64,000 nt of DNA from Lachnospiraceae bacterium UBA938 (GTDB lineage Bacteria > Bacillota > Clostridia > Lachnospirales > Lachnospiraceae), in the NCBI GenBank assembly GCA_002293475.1, contig DBDG01000060.1, positions 1 through 64,000 on the forward strand, in the 5' to 3' direction. Made by a program: the position numbers and the translations under genes. Under the pieces are notes generated by a model, which saw nothing but the letters and a program-made list of their open reading frames with translations, had not been told where the DNA came from and ran no database searches. Numbering within the stretch: the stretch's first letter is position 1; the number at the start of each line of letters is the position of its first letter. This document shows, one piece after another, positions 27,391-36,938 of this stretch.

Positions 27391-29265
27391 ATGCGCTTTC
27401 TGGGAAATAAGGAATCTATAAAACACGAGATTTATAGCCTTTTAGAAGATAAAGAATTGAATAAAAAAGGGCTTAAGTTTTTTGATGCCTTTTGTGGTTC
27501 TGGTGTTGTGGCAGATTCTGTTAAGGGAGATTTCGATATAATTATTAATGACATACTATCATGGTGTGTTATTTATACTAAGGGGAAGATATGTGCAAAA
27601 AGTTGCGATTTTGCAAATCTCGATAATGATCCATTTGTCTTTCTGAATGATAATAAAGAAATGAAGCAAGGTTTTATTTTTAATAATTATTCTCCCGGTG
27701 GTTCTAATAGAATGTACTTTACCGCAGAGAATGCAAGTCGCATTGATTATTTCCGTTATCAGATTGAATTGTGGAAGGATTCTAATAAGATCAATGATAA
27801 TGAATATTCATATCTTTTAGCTTGCTTGATTGAATCTGTTTCTCATGTTTCTAATACGGCCGGAGTGTATGGTGCGTTTCTCAAGAATTGGGATGCAAGA
27901 GCGTTAAAGCCTATTCAATTCATAAGCGTTGATTCATGTGTTGAAGTATATCATGGGGTTGAGTTCCATAATAGAAGAATTGAAGATATTATTGCTGAAG
28001 TTGAATGCGATGTTTTATATATAGACCCGCCTTATACGCAAAATCAGTACGGAACACAATATCATCTTCTTGAAACACTTGTCTTAGATGACAATCCTAA
28101 AACAAGCAAGATAACAGGTTCTCGACCTGTAACTCCTATGCGCTCTGACTGGTCAAAGGAATATAAGGCGAATATATTGTTCGATAAAATCATTGCAAAA
28201 ACAAAGGCAAAACATATTGTTTTTAGCTATAATACTGATGGCTTTATGTCAAAAGAATTTATTGAATCATGCTTAAAGAGATATGGAGTAGCTGATTCAT
28301 TAATTTGCAAAAAAATATCCTATAAAAAGTATAGGAATTGGAAAACGACCAGAGATAACGAACACTTTGAATATTTGTTTTATATTGAGAAAAATGATGT
28401 AGAAAAAATTGTATATGAATGCCCGTTAAACTATGTCGGCAGCAAGGCTAAGATGATGCCCGAAATAAAGAATTTTTTACCAAAACAATCAAAAAAACTC
28501 GTTGATGCTTTTGGTGGCGGCTTTAATGTCGGAATCAACTTACCTTTGACACAAATTGTTTATAATGACATTAATTATTTTGTAACCGAATTAATTAAGT
28601 CGTTCAGAGATTATGATACATATGAATATTTGCTTTATATACGAAAGATTACAAAAAAATATGATTTGAAAAAAGGAAATGGTGTAGCTTATATAAAGGC
28701 TCGTGAGGCGTATAATTCGCAACAAATTGAAAAAAGAGATCCCCGTTTCTTGTTCACCCTTATACTTTATGGGTTTCAGCAGCAAATTCGCTTTAACGGC
28801 GACCACGGATTTAATAATCCGGTAGGAAATCGTTGGTTTAATGATAGAGTGTTAGAGAAAATGATAAGCTTTTCGCGACGGATCAAGGAACTTGAGTGCG
28901 TCTTTTATAGCCGTGACTTCAAAGAACTTGATAAGATCATAGATACTGATACTTTCGTTTATATCGATCCGCCGTATAGATTGACATGTGGGGCATATAA
29001 TGATGGGAAACGTGGGTTTGATGGGTGGACTATAGATCACGAATCTGCGCTATTTCAATTCCTTGATGAACTAAATTCACGGAGGATTCCTTTTATGTTT
29101 TCATATATACTAGAAAACAGTCACCTCACGAATGGACATATACACGATTGGTTAAACCAACGCAGCAATTATTCTATCATAGAGATTTCAACCGGCCAGG
29201 GAAGGTATGGTGTTCGCAAGGAGGTATTAATTTTAAATGATGAACTTACCGCATTTTACAATTAA
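27391..29265 (+). CDS. Fused double D12-class adenine DNA methyltransferase
   Basis: 624 residues with two Dam-like (D12 class) modules. Module 1: MRFLGNKESIK, FDAFCGSGVVA (AdoMet binding, ~30-40), YIDPPYTQNQYG (~211-222). Module 2: YVGSKAKMMPEI, VDAFGGGFNVG, YIDPPYRLTCGAY (~525). Such fusions (as in M.FokI) usually methylate the two different strands of an asymmetric site, suggesting a type IIS-like specificity. The gene is visibly AT-rich with different codon use from its neighbours, a sign of transfer. It overlaps the nuclease gene by 29 bp. The exact site cannot be read from sequence. Confidence 0.9.
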   Translation: MRFLGNKESIKHEIYSLLEDKELNKKGLKFFDAFCGSGVVADSVKGDFDIIINDILSWCVIYTKGKICAKSCDFANLDNDPFVFLNDNKEMKQGFIFNNYSPGGSNRMYFTAENASRIDYFRYQIELWKDSNKINDNEYSYLLACLIESVSHVSNTAGVYGAFLKNWDARALKPIQFISVDSCVEVYHGVEFHNRRIEDIIAEVECDVLYIDPPYTQNQYGTQYHLLETLVLDDNPKTSKITGSRPVTPMRSDWSKEYKANILFDKIIAKTKAKHIVFSYNTDGFMSKEFIESCLKRYGVADSLICKKISYKKYRNWKTTRDNEHFEYLFYIEKNDVEKIVYECPLNYVGSKAKMMPEIKNFLPKQSKKLVDAFGGGFNVGINLPLTQIVYNDINYFVTELIKSFRDYDTYEYLLYIRKITKKYDLKKGNGVAYIKAREAYNSQQIEKRDPRFLFTLILYGFQQQIRFNGDHGFNNPVGNRWFNDRVLEKMISFSRRIKELECVFYSRDFKELDKIIDTDTFVYIDPPYRLTCGAYNDGKRGFDGWTIDHESALFQFLDELNSRRIPFMFSYILENSHLTNGHIHDWLNQRSNYSIIEISTGQGRYGVRKEVLILNDELTAFYN

Positions 29266-30391
29266 AAATAGATTTCAAAAAAGACCTGATTTATATCAAG
29301 ATATTTTAACCCCTCATATTTTAGCAGATGTCTGTCAAAGAATAACAGGTGAAATCGAATATACATGCACCTTTGACAATAGTGGTTATAACAAGGGTAG
29401 AATGGCCGTACTGCAATATAGAGGTGGCGTGTCCTATATTTCGTTTTCTGACACAGAATCGGCTGGGCGAAATGCAAGTATGCAAAGTGTACCGAGTGCC
29501 TTAATGAGTTATTATGAGGAAATGCGTCCACAAAAGCAAATATACTTCTATTTTTTACCATCGACTGGAAACCATGAAACAAGTTATTTTTATTTTATGT
29601 ACAGACTTATGCTTACCGCAGGGGTAAAGTTTCTAAATCATAACGATTTTTTAACGCAGCCGCTACATCCATTCAATTCGGTAGAGGATGTTATTTCAGC
29701 ACGGAATATTAATAGGGAACGAAATCAAAGCAATAATTCCTCGTATGTAACCAAAAGCAATAACCATGTAATTCAAATCTTCGGGAAAACGTACGGAGCT
29801 AACAAATACGAAACTACTTTATTTTGTATTGCTTTTTCTCAAATATCAACCAGTAAAATCGAATTATATCAAATTTGTGAGCAGGATTTGAAAGCTATTC
29901 CACAACGATGCTCAAATGTGATAAATTCACTTGGCAATGTAAAAATAATACAGACAGACCTCGTTATGGAGCGTAATAATTTCGAGAGAAACGATAGTTT
30001 GCGTTCGCCAAGATATATATACAATTTACTTGCAAGACTGGGAGCAAAAAAATGTGCGTTATGTGGGTGTGAAATACCTGAAATAATCCAAGGTGCTCAT
30101 ATTTGGCCTGTTGCTGCGATAAAGCGTGAAGCAGGTATAACTTTAGAACAAAAGCTAAAATATGCAACAGACGGTAGTAATGGAATATGGCTATGCGAAA
30201 ATCATCATAAGATGTTGGATGAGGATATCATAACAATTGATGTGTCAGGGAATGTTCGCTGCCGAGCAGATATGAAAGGAGCAAATAAAGTTTTTATTGA
30301 TTGGTCAACAACAACAAAGAAATTAGCACCAGAAATTATGACAGCATCATTCAAGACATATTTAAAAAAGCGATATATCTTATCGGCTTAA
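29237..30391 (+). CDS. HNH-type restriction endonuclease
   Basis: 384 residues. A C-terminal HNH domain is clear: CALCGCEI, IIQGAHIWPVAA, then NGIWLCENHHKMLDEDII, giving a Cys4 zinc site and the catalytic His. The N-terminal ~260 residues match no family I recognise and probably hold target recognition. AAGGAGG is 12 bp upstream of the first of two adjacent ATGs. Close linkage to the fused methylase and shared AT-rich composition mark it as the cognate nuclease. Confidence 0.82.
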   Translation: MMNLPHFTIKNRFQKRPDLYQDILTPHILADVCQRITGEIEYTCTFDNSGYNKGRMAVLQYRGGVSYISFSDTESAGRNASMQSVPSALMSYYEEMRPQKQIYFYFLPSTGNHETSYFYFMYRLMLTAGVKFLNHNDFLTQPLHPFNSVEDVISARNINRERNQSNNSSYVTKSNNHVIQIFGKTYGANKYETTLFCIAFSQISTSKIELYQICEQDLKAIPQRCSNVINSLGNVKIIQTDLVMERNNFERNDSLRSPRYIYNLLARLGAKKCALCGCEIPEIIQGAHIWPVAAIKREAGITLEQKLKYATDGSNGIWLCENHHKMLDEDIITIDVSGNVRCRADMKGANKVFIDWSTTTKKLAPEIMTASFKTYLKKRYILSA

Positions 30392-30509
30392 TGATTTGCT
30401 GTAGTCTCCTTGAGTATAGGCGTTAGAATATCCTACAAAGTGATGTAACATATACTCAATAAGGTGTTGTGTCAATAATCCGCCATCTCGCATAACAGTT
30501 GGTTATTGA

Positions 30510-31184
30510 TTAGTTACGTTTCCGTTGGTTCCGCAGATGCATATAAACGGTATTTTTAGAAATATTCAACTGCTCAGCCACTTGGATCACGGCATCCTTA
30601 ATATTAAATATGCCCTTTTCTTCCAGCCGGACCACAATTTCTTTATTCTTGTTATTGAGGGAAATATCGTCATCATCCATGATTTCCTTCTGAATCTCGG
30701 CAACTGCTTCGGAAATCAAGTCATCCACATTCTGAGAGAAGCTTTCAATCATATGCGGGCCTTCATGCTCACGATGGGGATCCGGCAAGAAATGTGTCAG
30801 AAAATCCCCCAGCGCAATATCCATATAAAAATTAAGACATATTAGTCCGATGATCCGCTCCTGTTCACCGATAACCGGGATGGTACAGGATTTAATAGTA
30901 ATCCCGTTCTTATTGACATTAAAGTAAGTCTTAGTTTTTTTCTCACCGCTTCGCTCCATGTCCTCCAGCATCTCCAAGGCTAGGTTGGTGATGGGTGCGC
31001 CCACCTGCCGGCCGGAATGATGGCCGTTAATAACCTCGACCGCCGAAGCCTGAAGGTTTTCTAGGCTGTGAAGAATAACTTCACAGCCTGCCCCTAGGTA
31101 AGCACCCAGACCCACAGTAAGGATTTGCATAGATTTTAGAATCTGTTTATCAATTTCTGTCATGATAATTTCTTTAGTTGGCAT
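30510..31184 (-). CDS. YheO/DauR-type transcriptional regulator
   Basis: 224 residues. A YheO-like PAS domain (~20-130, with GCEVILHSLENL, and GLICLNFYMDIAL near its end) is followed by a C-terminal helix-turn-helix (IQVAEQLNISKNTVYMHLRN). Relatives such as DauR control D-amino-acid use. AAGGGG precedes the ATG. It sits 32 bp downstream of the GH1 gene in the same direction and may regulate the divergent sugar/RidA locus. Confidence 0.85.
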   Translation of the reverse strand: MPTKEIIMTEIDKQILKSMQILTVGLGAYLGAGCEVILHSLENLQASAVEVINGHHSGRQVGAPITNLALEMLEDMERSGEKKTKTYFNVNKNGITIKSCTIPVIGEQERIIGLICLNFYMDIALGDFLTHFLPDPHREHEGPHMIESFSQNVDDLISEAVAEIQKEIMDDDDISLNNKNKEIVVRLEEKGIFNIKDAVIQVAEQLNISKNTVYMHLRNQRKRN

Positions 31185-31216
31185 AATCTACCCCTTAATT
31201 TATAATAACCGTTCCC

Positions 31217-32662
31217 CTACAAAATCTCACCGTTTGATTGTATCACTTTTTGATACCAATAGAAACTGTCTTTTTTATATCGCTCCAGACTCCCGTTTCC
31301 TTCATTGTCCTTATCGACATAAATAAACCCATACCGCTTTTCCATCTCGCCAGTAGACACGCTCACCAGATCAATGCTGGCCCAGGGGGTATAGCCGATA
31401 AGTTCAACTCCGTCGCCGATCGCTTCCTTCATCTGCTCAATATGCTCCTTAATATACTGGATCCGGTAATCATCATGAATCTGCCCGTCTGCTTCCAGCA
31501 CATCCTTCGCGCCTAGGCCGTTCTCCGTCACCATAACAGGAATACCATAGCGGTCATAGACATGATTTAACGTATAGCGGAGTCCTTTGGGATCAATCTG
31601 CCAGTTCCAGTCGGTGGCCTGCAGATAAGGATTTTTGGCCCCGCCCATCACATTCCCGGATACCTTCGCGCTGTTCTCGTCAGAACTGATACAGTTCGAC
31701 ATATAATAGCTGAAAGAATAGAAATCAACACAGCCCCTTTGGATATCATTTAGGTCTGCTTCGGTAATCTCGAACTGAATCCCGTTTTTCTCGAAATATC
31801 TCTTTATGTAGTAAGGATAGACTCCTTTCACCTGAACATCCCCGCTGAAGCAGTTGCGCATCATATCTTCCTGCTGTGTCAGGATCACGTCCTCTGGCTT
31901 GCATGTCAGCGGATAGACCGTTATATGGCAGATCATCGTCCCGAAGCAGAACTCCGGATTAATGGATTTCCCTAGCTGAACGGCCTTGGCGCTGGCAACA
32001 AACTGGTGATGCAGTGCTGCGAAACGGGCATTCGGCTCATCAACCTGAGAAGTAAAGTACTCCGTACCTTCATTCAGGATGCCGGCATGGTTCCAGTTCC
32101 CCAATTTGGTGGTCAGACAGTTGATCTCATTAAATGGGATCCAATATTTCACTTTATCCTTGTAACGCTGGAACAGCACTTCGCAGAACCGCAGATAGTG
32201 ATCGATGCAGTCACGGCTGGCCCAGCCGTTGTGTTTCCCCGTCATGGCAAAAGGATTTTCATTATGATAGATTGTAACCAGTGGCTCGATCCGGTATTTG
32301 CGCAATTCGTCAAACACCTTATCATAGAATTCCAGCCCTTTTATATTAGGAATGCTTTCGTCGCCGTCCGGAAATATCCGCGTCCAGTTAATAGACATCC
32401 GGAAGATAGTAAACCCCATCTCCGCGCACAATGCGATGTCTTCCTGATAGTGATGATAAAAATCCACGGCTTCATGGGAAGGATAATAATAATTCTCCTT
32501 GTCAATAACCGGAGTGATCCGCCGTGGCGTCTCATGCGTGCCTCCGGTCATTACATCAGAGATGCTGACTCCCTTTCCGTCAACATCCCAGGCTCCTTCA
32601 CATTGGTTGGCAGCGGTCGCTCCGCCCCAAAAGAAACCTTCGGGAAATTTTTTCTCAGCCAT
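31217..32662 (-). CDS. 6-phospho-beta-glucosidase (GH1)
   Basis: 481 residues. GH1 landmarks: FPEGFFWGGATAANQCEG, acid/base Glu179 in FNEIN, nucleophile Glu380 in VTENGLG. It would split phosphorylated beta-glucosides delivered by the PTS into glucose-6-phosphate and an aglycone or sugar. AAAGGAGG gives a strong start. It is divergent from ridA and the PTS gene. Whether the substrate is 6-phosphorylated is inferred from the PTS neighbour. Confidence 0.93.
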   Translation of the reverse strand: MAEKKFPEGFFWGGATAANQCEGAWDVDGKGVSISDVMTGGTHETPRRITPVIDKENYYYPSHEAVDFYHHYQEDIALCAEMGFTIFRMSINWTRIFPDGDESIPNIKGLEFYDKVFDELRKYRIEPLVTIYHNENPFAMTGKHNGWASRDCIDHYLRFCEVLFQRYKDKVKYWIPFNEINCLTTKLGNWNHAGILNEGTEYFTSQVDEPNARFAALHHQFVASAKAVQLGKSINPEFCFGTMICHITVYPLTCKPEDVILTQQEDMMRNCFSGDVQVKGVYPYYIKRYFEKNGIQFEITEADLNDIQRGCVDFYSFSYYMSNCISSDENSAKVSGNVMGGAKNPYLQATDWNWQIDPKGLRYTLNHVYDRYGIPVMVTENGLGAKDVLEADGQIHDDYRIQYIKEHIEQMKEAIGDGVELIGYTPWASIDLVSVSTGEMEKRYGFIYVDKDNEGNGSLERYKKDSFYWYQKVIQSNGEIL

Positions 32663-32701
32663 GTATTACCTCCTTTTATGATTCATAAAATATAATTCAC
32701 T

Positions 32702-32729
32702 AATATAATGAAAAATATTTTAGTGTCAA
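32702..32729 (-). promoter_or_regulatory. GH1 promoter (- strand)
   Basis: On the - strand: TTGACA (32729-32724), 16-bp spacer, TATATT (32707-32702). The spacer begins with the complement of ATTTTAGTG (32717-32725), a 9-mer repeated at the divergent promoter. Confidence 0.65.
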
Positions 32730-32794
32730 ATCAAAAATAACACATAAAAATTAAAATTTCAAGAATAATATTCAAAATATTAGTAAAATTTTTA

Positions 32795-32823
32795 TTGACT
32801 GAAATAAATTTTAGTGATATGAT
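32795..32823 (+). promoter_or_regulatory. ridA-PTS promoter
   Basis: TTGACT (32795-32800), 17-bp spacer, TATGAT (32818-32823). ATTTTAGTG (32808-32816) lies in the spacer next to the -10, a likely shared operator site. Confidence 0.7.
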
Positions 32824-32864
32824 GGATGTAAATAAAATAAAGTTCATCATAAGGAGGGTGGAGA

Positions 32865-33251
32865 ATGAAGGAAATTTCATTGACAAAGATAACTTCCGAA
32901 AAAGCACCGCCGGCCATCGGCCCTTATTCGCAAGCGGTGATTGCCGGCCAGTTTCTGTTTACATCCGGCCAGATACCGCTTGATCCGGCCACTGGCGCGG
33001 TAGCCGGGGAAGACATTGAACGGCAGGCAAGACAGGTCATGGAGAACTGCAAGGCCATACTTACCGAAGCGGGATATACCTTGGAGGATGTTGTCAAAAC
33101 CACCTGCTTCCTGAAGGACATGAAGGATTTTGCGGTATTTAACCGGGTATATGGGGAGTATTTTCCCGGTCGGCCGGCTCGCTCCTGTGTGGCGGTGCGG
33201 GAGATACCCAAAGATGTCCTGTGTGAGATGGAACTGATAGCGTACAAATAA
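32865..33251 (+). CDS. RidA-family enamine/imine deaminase
   Basis: 128 residues, usual length. GPYSQAVIAGQFLFTSGQIPLD and the C-terminal RSCVAVREIPKDVLCEMELIAY (the Arg binding the carboxylate, and the conserved Glu) are family hallmarks. RidA hydrolyses reactive enamines such as 2-aminoacrylate made by PLP enzymes. AAGGAGG is upstream. The aminotransferase two genes downstream could be the source of such intermediates. Confidence 0.93.
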   Translation: MKEISLTKITSEKAPPAIGPYSQAVIAGQFLFTSGQIPLDPATGAVAGEDIERQARQVMENCKAILTEAGYTLEDVVKTTCFLKDMKDFAVFNRVYGEYFPGRPARSCVAVREIPKDVLCEMELIAYK

Positions 33252-33283
33252 TATGGGGAGCAAAGAGAGGAGGATAAATAACT

Positions 33284-34675
33284 ATGAAGTACACAGAAAC
33301 AGTAAAAGCGATTGTAGAACACACGGGAGGAAAAGATAATATTTCCGTGGCTACGCATTGCATGACCAGGCTCCGCTTGGATCTCAAGGACTCATCTAAA
33401 GTAAATGAAGAAGCCTTGAAAAAGGTCAGCGGCGTTATGGGAGTCGTTAACAAGGGCCGTCAGACCCAGATCGTGATCGGTGCGGCCGTCAACGACGTCT
33501 ATGCCGAGTTCATCCGTTATACGGGCCTTAGCGAGGAAGCGCCGATCGATCAGAACTTAGATGATCTCAATACCGTCAAGCAGGACCTGAAAAATAAGAA
33601 GGGCAATCTGCTGACCGGCTTCTTCGAGACCATCGCAGGTATTTTTAACCCCATCGTCCCGGCCCTTGCCGGAGCCGGTCTGGTCCGTGCGGTGCTCACG
33701 ATTGCCGTAGTCTTAGGCTTGGACAATACCGGCAACACCTATACCGTAATCAACACCGTCGCCAACGGAATCTTTACCTTCCTGCCCTTTTTACTGGCGG
33801 CTTCCGCAGCGAAACAGTTTAAGATGGATATCTTCGTGGCCATGACGATCTGTGCCGGTATGCTGTCTTCTTCATGGGCGGGTCTGATCAGTGAGGGCGT
33901 GACCAGCTTTTCCTTCATCGGCATCCCCTTTACGGTCGTCAACTATTCCTCTTCGGTGCTGCCGATTGTATGTGCCGTCTTCTTTGCCTCCTATGTGGAA
34001 AAAGGGTTCCGGAAAGTCATCCCCGGCGCACTGAAGATTATCTTCGTTCCCTGTCTCACGTTACTGGTTGCCGCTCCGGTTTCTCTGATGACAATTGGCC
34101 CGCTGGCTACTTGGGTCGGTAACCTGTTAGCGAGCGGCGTCTCGGCACTGTTTGAAATGGGCGGAATTTTTGCCGGTCTGATCTACGGCGGCATCTATTC
34201 GTCGATGGTTGTATTGGGCATCCATCACGGCATGGTTCCCGTGCTGGTACAGGGCATTACCAATCAGGGTTTCAACTATCTTTCCCCGGCCAGCGGTTCA
34301 GCTAACATGGGACAAGCCGGCGCAGCCTTCGGGGTCTGGCTGAAATCCAAGAACAAAAAGAACAAAACCGTTGCCGCTTCCGCCGCCATGGCCGCCATTA
34401 CCGGCGTAACCGAACCGGCCATCTACGGCGTCAACTTTAAGTACAAGAAACCCTTCATGGCAGCAGCGATCGGCGGAGCCTGCGGCGGTGCCTTCACCTC
34501 CATATTTGCCCTGAAAGCCTTTGCCATGGGCGGCCCTTCCTTCCTGAACTTTGCCATGTTTATCGGTGATGATCCGAAAAACATGTGGCTGGTCATGGCC
34601 GGTTTTGCGATTGCCTTTGCCGTTGCGTGCGTTATGACTATTGTATTGGGATTCGATGAAGAAAACACGAAGTAA
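33284..34675 (+). CDS. PTS beta-glucoside-type EIIBC component
   Basis: 463 residues. The EIIB domain carries phospho-Cys26 in ATHCMTRLRL. The EIIC domain has about ten membrane segments, with HHGMVPVLVQG and ITGVTEPAIYGV sugar-site motifs. No EIIA domain is attached and none is encoded nearby, so a general EIIA (for example glucose type) must supply phosphate. AGAGGAGG precedes the start. Cotranscription with ridA is likely (32-bp gap). Confidence 0.93.
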   Translation: MKYTETVKAIVEHTGGKDNISVATHCMTRLRLDLKDSSKVNEEALKKVSGVMGVVNKGRQTQIVIGAAVNDVYAEFIRYTGLSEEAPIDQNLDDLNTVKQDLKNKKGNLLTGFFETIAGIFNPIVPALAGAGLVRAVLTIAVVLGLDNTGNTYTVINTVANGIFTFLPFLLAASAAKQFKMDIFVAMTICAGMLSSSWAGLISEGVTSFSFIGIPFTVVNYSSSVLPIVCAVFFASYVEKGFRKVIPGALKIIFVPCLTLLVAAPVSLMTIGPLATWVGNLLASGVSALFEMGGIFAGLIYGGIYSSMVVLGIHHGMVPVLVQGITNQGFNYLSPASGSANMGQAGAAFGVWLKSKNKKNKTVAASAAMAAITGVTEPAIYGVNFKYKKPFMAAAIGGACGGAFTSIFALKAFAMGGPSFLNFAMFIGDDPKNMWLVMAGFAIAFAVACVMTIVLGFDEENTK

Positions 34676-34758
34676 ATCTAAGGCGGCTTAGTACGCCGAA
34701 GCGTTAAATTAATTAGTGTTGTTATTAGCTGAATAGTATGATAGTGAGGGGCTTGGAT

Positions 34759-35961
34759 ATGAAGTCGAAGATGACAGCAGCGTTTAGAAATGCCAATGGC
34801 GGTTTGTTTTCGCAGGCGGGAAAAGCCGATGTGGGTAATGCCTATCAGGAACTGGAACGGCAAGGCGTTGCCTTGATGGGATGGGCGGATCCTTTTATGC
34901 CGGATTTTTCTTTGCCGGAACATCTTAAGGAAGCTACGGCGGCTGCTTTGGAGTTGGCGATTGCCCCGCATTATACGGCTCCGGTCGGCAATGTTGATCT
35001 GAAATATGCGATTGCCGCTAAGTTAAGAGAGAAAAATCAGCTTAGCGTCGATCCGGAGCGTAATATCTTGGTTACCCCCGGCTCGGATGCGGGACTATAT
35101 TTTGCTATGCTGCCCTTTATTGAGGCAGGCGATGAAGTCTTGGTTCCGCAGCCGAGCTACCCCAATAATATATTGAATGTTTCCATGATGGGGGGGCGGG
35201 TAGTTCCGGTTCCGCTTAGGGAAGAAAAAGGCTATCAGCTTGATATAGACGACCTAGAACAGCGGGTATCGCCGAAAACGAAGATGGTTGTCCTGACCCA
35301 TCCTAACAATCCGACCACCACGGTGTTTACGAGAGAAGTGTTGGAAGAACTGGCGCGGTTTGTTATCGGGCATGATCTGATCCTCGTCTGTGACCAGGCC
35401 TTTGAAGACTTTTGTTATGAGAATGAGATGGTGACGCCGGCTTCTCTGCCTGGCATGTTTGAGCGGACGGTGACGGTGTTTTCTTTTTCGAAGGGCATGG
35501 GGCTAAGCGGTTACCGGGTCGGTTATCTGGTCTGCCATGACGTGATTATGGACTCTTTGTTTGCCAATGCGGTTGCTGTGCTGGGAGCGACCCACACTGC
35601 TGCCCAGATGGTGATGACGGCGGCGCTTCAGGACTGCCGTTTTATGAAGGAGTTTGAAGCGGCGTTTGACCGGCGGCGGAAGGCTGCCTATGAGATCATT
35701 AATTCGGTTCCGGGCATCAGCATGCTGATGCCGGAATCGGGATTTCTAGGATGGGTCAATGTGGCGGAATTAGGAAGTTCTGCTGATATCGTCGCTTACC
35801 TGTTAAGGGAAGCTAAGGTGTCAGTTAATGACGGCATCCATTACGGAACCGGCGGCGAGGGGCATTTCCGGATTGTTCTCGGGGTCTTCCGGGAAGATGC
35901 CCGCGTGATAGATGCCCTGACCCGTATCAAAGAGGCATTGCGGCAGTATCCGCGAACCTAG
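34759..35961 (+). CDS. PLP-dependent class I/II aminotransferase
   Basis: About 400 residues, fold type I. VTPGSDAGLYFAMLPF and LTHPNNPTTTVF are substrate and cofactor contacts; the PLP lysine is in SFSKGMGLSGYRVGY. GAGGG at 34746-34750 favours the ATG at 34759 over one seven codons earlier. It follows the PTS gene by about 80 bp. The amino donor is unknown; the ridA neighbour hints at enamine by-products. Confidence 0.88.
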   Translation: MKSKMTAAFRNANGGLFSQAGKADVGNAYQELERQGVALMGWADPFMPDFSLPEHLKEATAAALELAIAPHYTAPVGNVDLKYAIAAKLREKNQLSVDPERNILVTPGSDAGLYFAMLPFIEAGDEVLVPQPSYPNNILNVSMMGGRVVPVPLREEKGYQLDIDDLEQRVSPKTKMVVLTHPNNPTTTVFTREVLEELARFVIGHDLILVCDQAFEDFCYENEMVTPASLPGMFERTVTVFSFSKGMGLSGYRVGYLVCHDVIMDSLFANAVAVLGATHTAAQMVMTAALQDCRFMKEFEAAFDRRRKAAYEIINSVPGISMLMPESGFLGWVNVAELGSSADIVAYLLREAKVSVNDGIHYGTGGEGHFRIVLGVFREDARVIDALTRIKEALRQYPRT

Positions 35962-36150
35962 TGTTCTGACACTTCAACCGATCTTATATCCTTAGTCGAT
36001 CCAAACATTCTGTTCTTCCATGTCTTCGGCATGGCGTCCGATCATGACAGTAAATTCGCCATATTTGTTTAGAGAAAATCCGATAGTCTCATAAGATAAT
36101 AGTAAATAACTCGCATGACTGTCAAAGGAATGCTGAAATACGGGGTTTAT

Positions 36151-36867
36151 ATGGTTATAAAATCTACAAATAGACGGATTTCCCGGACTCACGTAGATTT
36201 ATTTGACGGGGAGCGGCCCGAGAAGGCACAGGTCTTTGCCGCGGGTCTTAGCTTTTACAAGCTTTTCCTGCTTTTTTTAATCGGTTCCTTCTTAGGCGAT
36301 ATTATTGAGACGGTTTCCTGCCGTATTAATCTGGGAGTATGGATGAACCGCAGCAGCGTTGTCTGGGGACGTTTCAGTATCGTGTGGGGGCTGGCAATTG
36401 TCTTGGCTACCCTTTTGTTATACCGGTGCCGCCATCGCCCGGGTATTTTGATTTTTGTGGCAGGAACCGTTCTGGGCGGCATATATGAGTTTTTTAGCAG
36501 TGTTTTTCATGAAATAGTCTTTGGTAAGGTCTTTTGGGATTATAGTCATTTTCCATTTAATCTGAACGGCAGGGTAAATCTGCTATTTTGTTTATACTGG
36601 GGTATTGTCGCCGTGATCTGGATCAAAAAGCTATATCCGCTTTTTTCAAGACTTATTGAAAAAATCCCGCCACGGCCCGGTGTCGCCCTGACTTGGATAT
36701 TGCTGGCATTCATGCTGATAAATATCGCAGTTTCCAGTATGGCAATGGCCAGATACAATAGCAGAAGTGATGGAGCCATAGCAGAGAATGTCGTGGATGA
36801 GTGGCTTGACTTCCATTTTGACAACGCCAGAATGGCGGCCACATATCCTAGCGCCGAAGAACGATAG
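36151..36867 (+). CDS. Putative ABC-transporter type IV (CmpB/PF06541-like) membrane protein
   Basis: About 238 residues, five or six membrane segments. The family pattern FYKLFLLFLIGSFLGDIIE, VWGRFSIVWGLAIV and FWDYSHFPFNLNGRVNLL is clear. Function is unproven; members are common in Lachnospiraceae. The start is uncertain: ATGs exist at 36115 (no site), 36130 and 36151 (CGGGG nearby). The last is chosen, but all leave a longer N-terminus than usual. Confidence 0.7.
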   Translation: MVIKSTNRRISRTHVDLFDGERPEKAQVFAAGLSFYKLFLLFLIGSFLGDIIETVSCRINLGVWMNRSSVVWGRFSIVWGLAIVLATLLLYRCRHRPGILIFVAGTVLGGIYEFFSSVFHEIVFGKVFWDYSHFPFNLNGRVNLLFCLYWGIVAVIWIKKLYPLFSRLIEKIPPRPGVALTWILLAFMLINIAVSSMAMARYNSRSDGAIAENVVDEWLDFHFDNARMAATYPSAEER

Positions 36868-36938
36868 AAGACAGATTGTATACGATGTCCTTCCGCCGGA
36901 CATAATATTAAAAACTTTATATTAAGGTAATAAGGAAA

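Noticed and set aside
30409..30465. TTGAGTAT / ATACTCAA inverted repeat after the HNH nuclease gene
   Set aside because: Only 8 bp with a long AT-rich loop and no T tract; could be chance.
34680..34705. Small GGCG/CGCC hairpin between the PTS and aminotransferase genes
   Set aside because: Four base pairs and no T tract; not a credible terminator.
35992..36090. - strand frame ending GEFTVMIGRHAEDMEEQNVWID before the CmpB-like gene
   Set aside because: Looks like the end of a protein, but has no start, ribosome site or upstream continuation; too short to call a gene or name a family.
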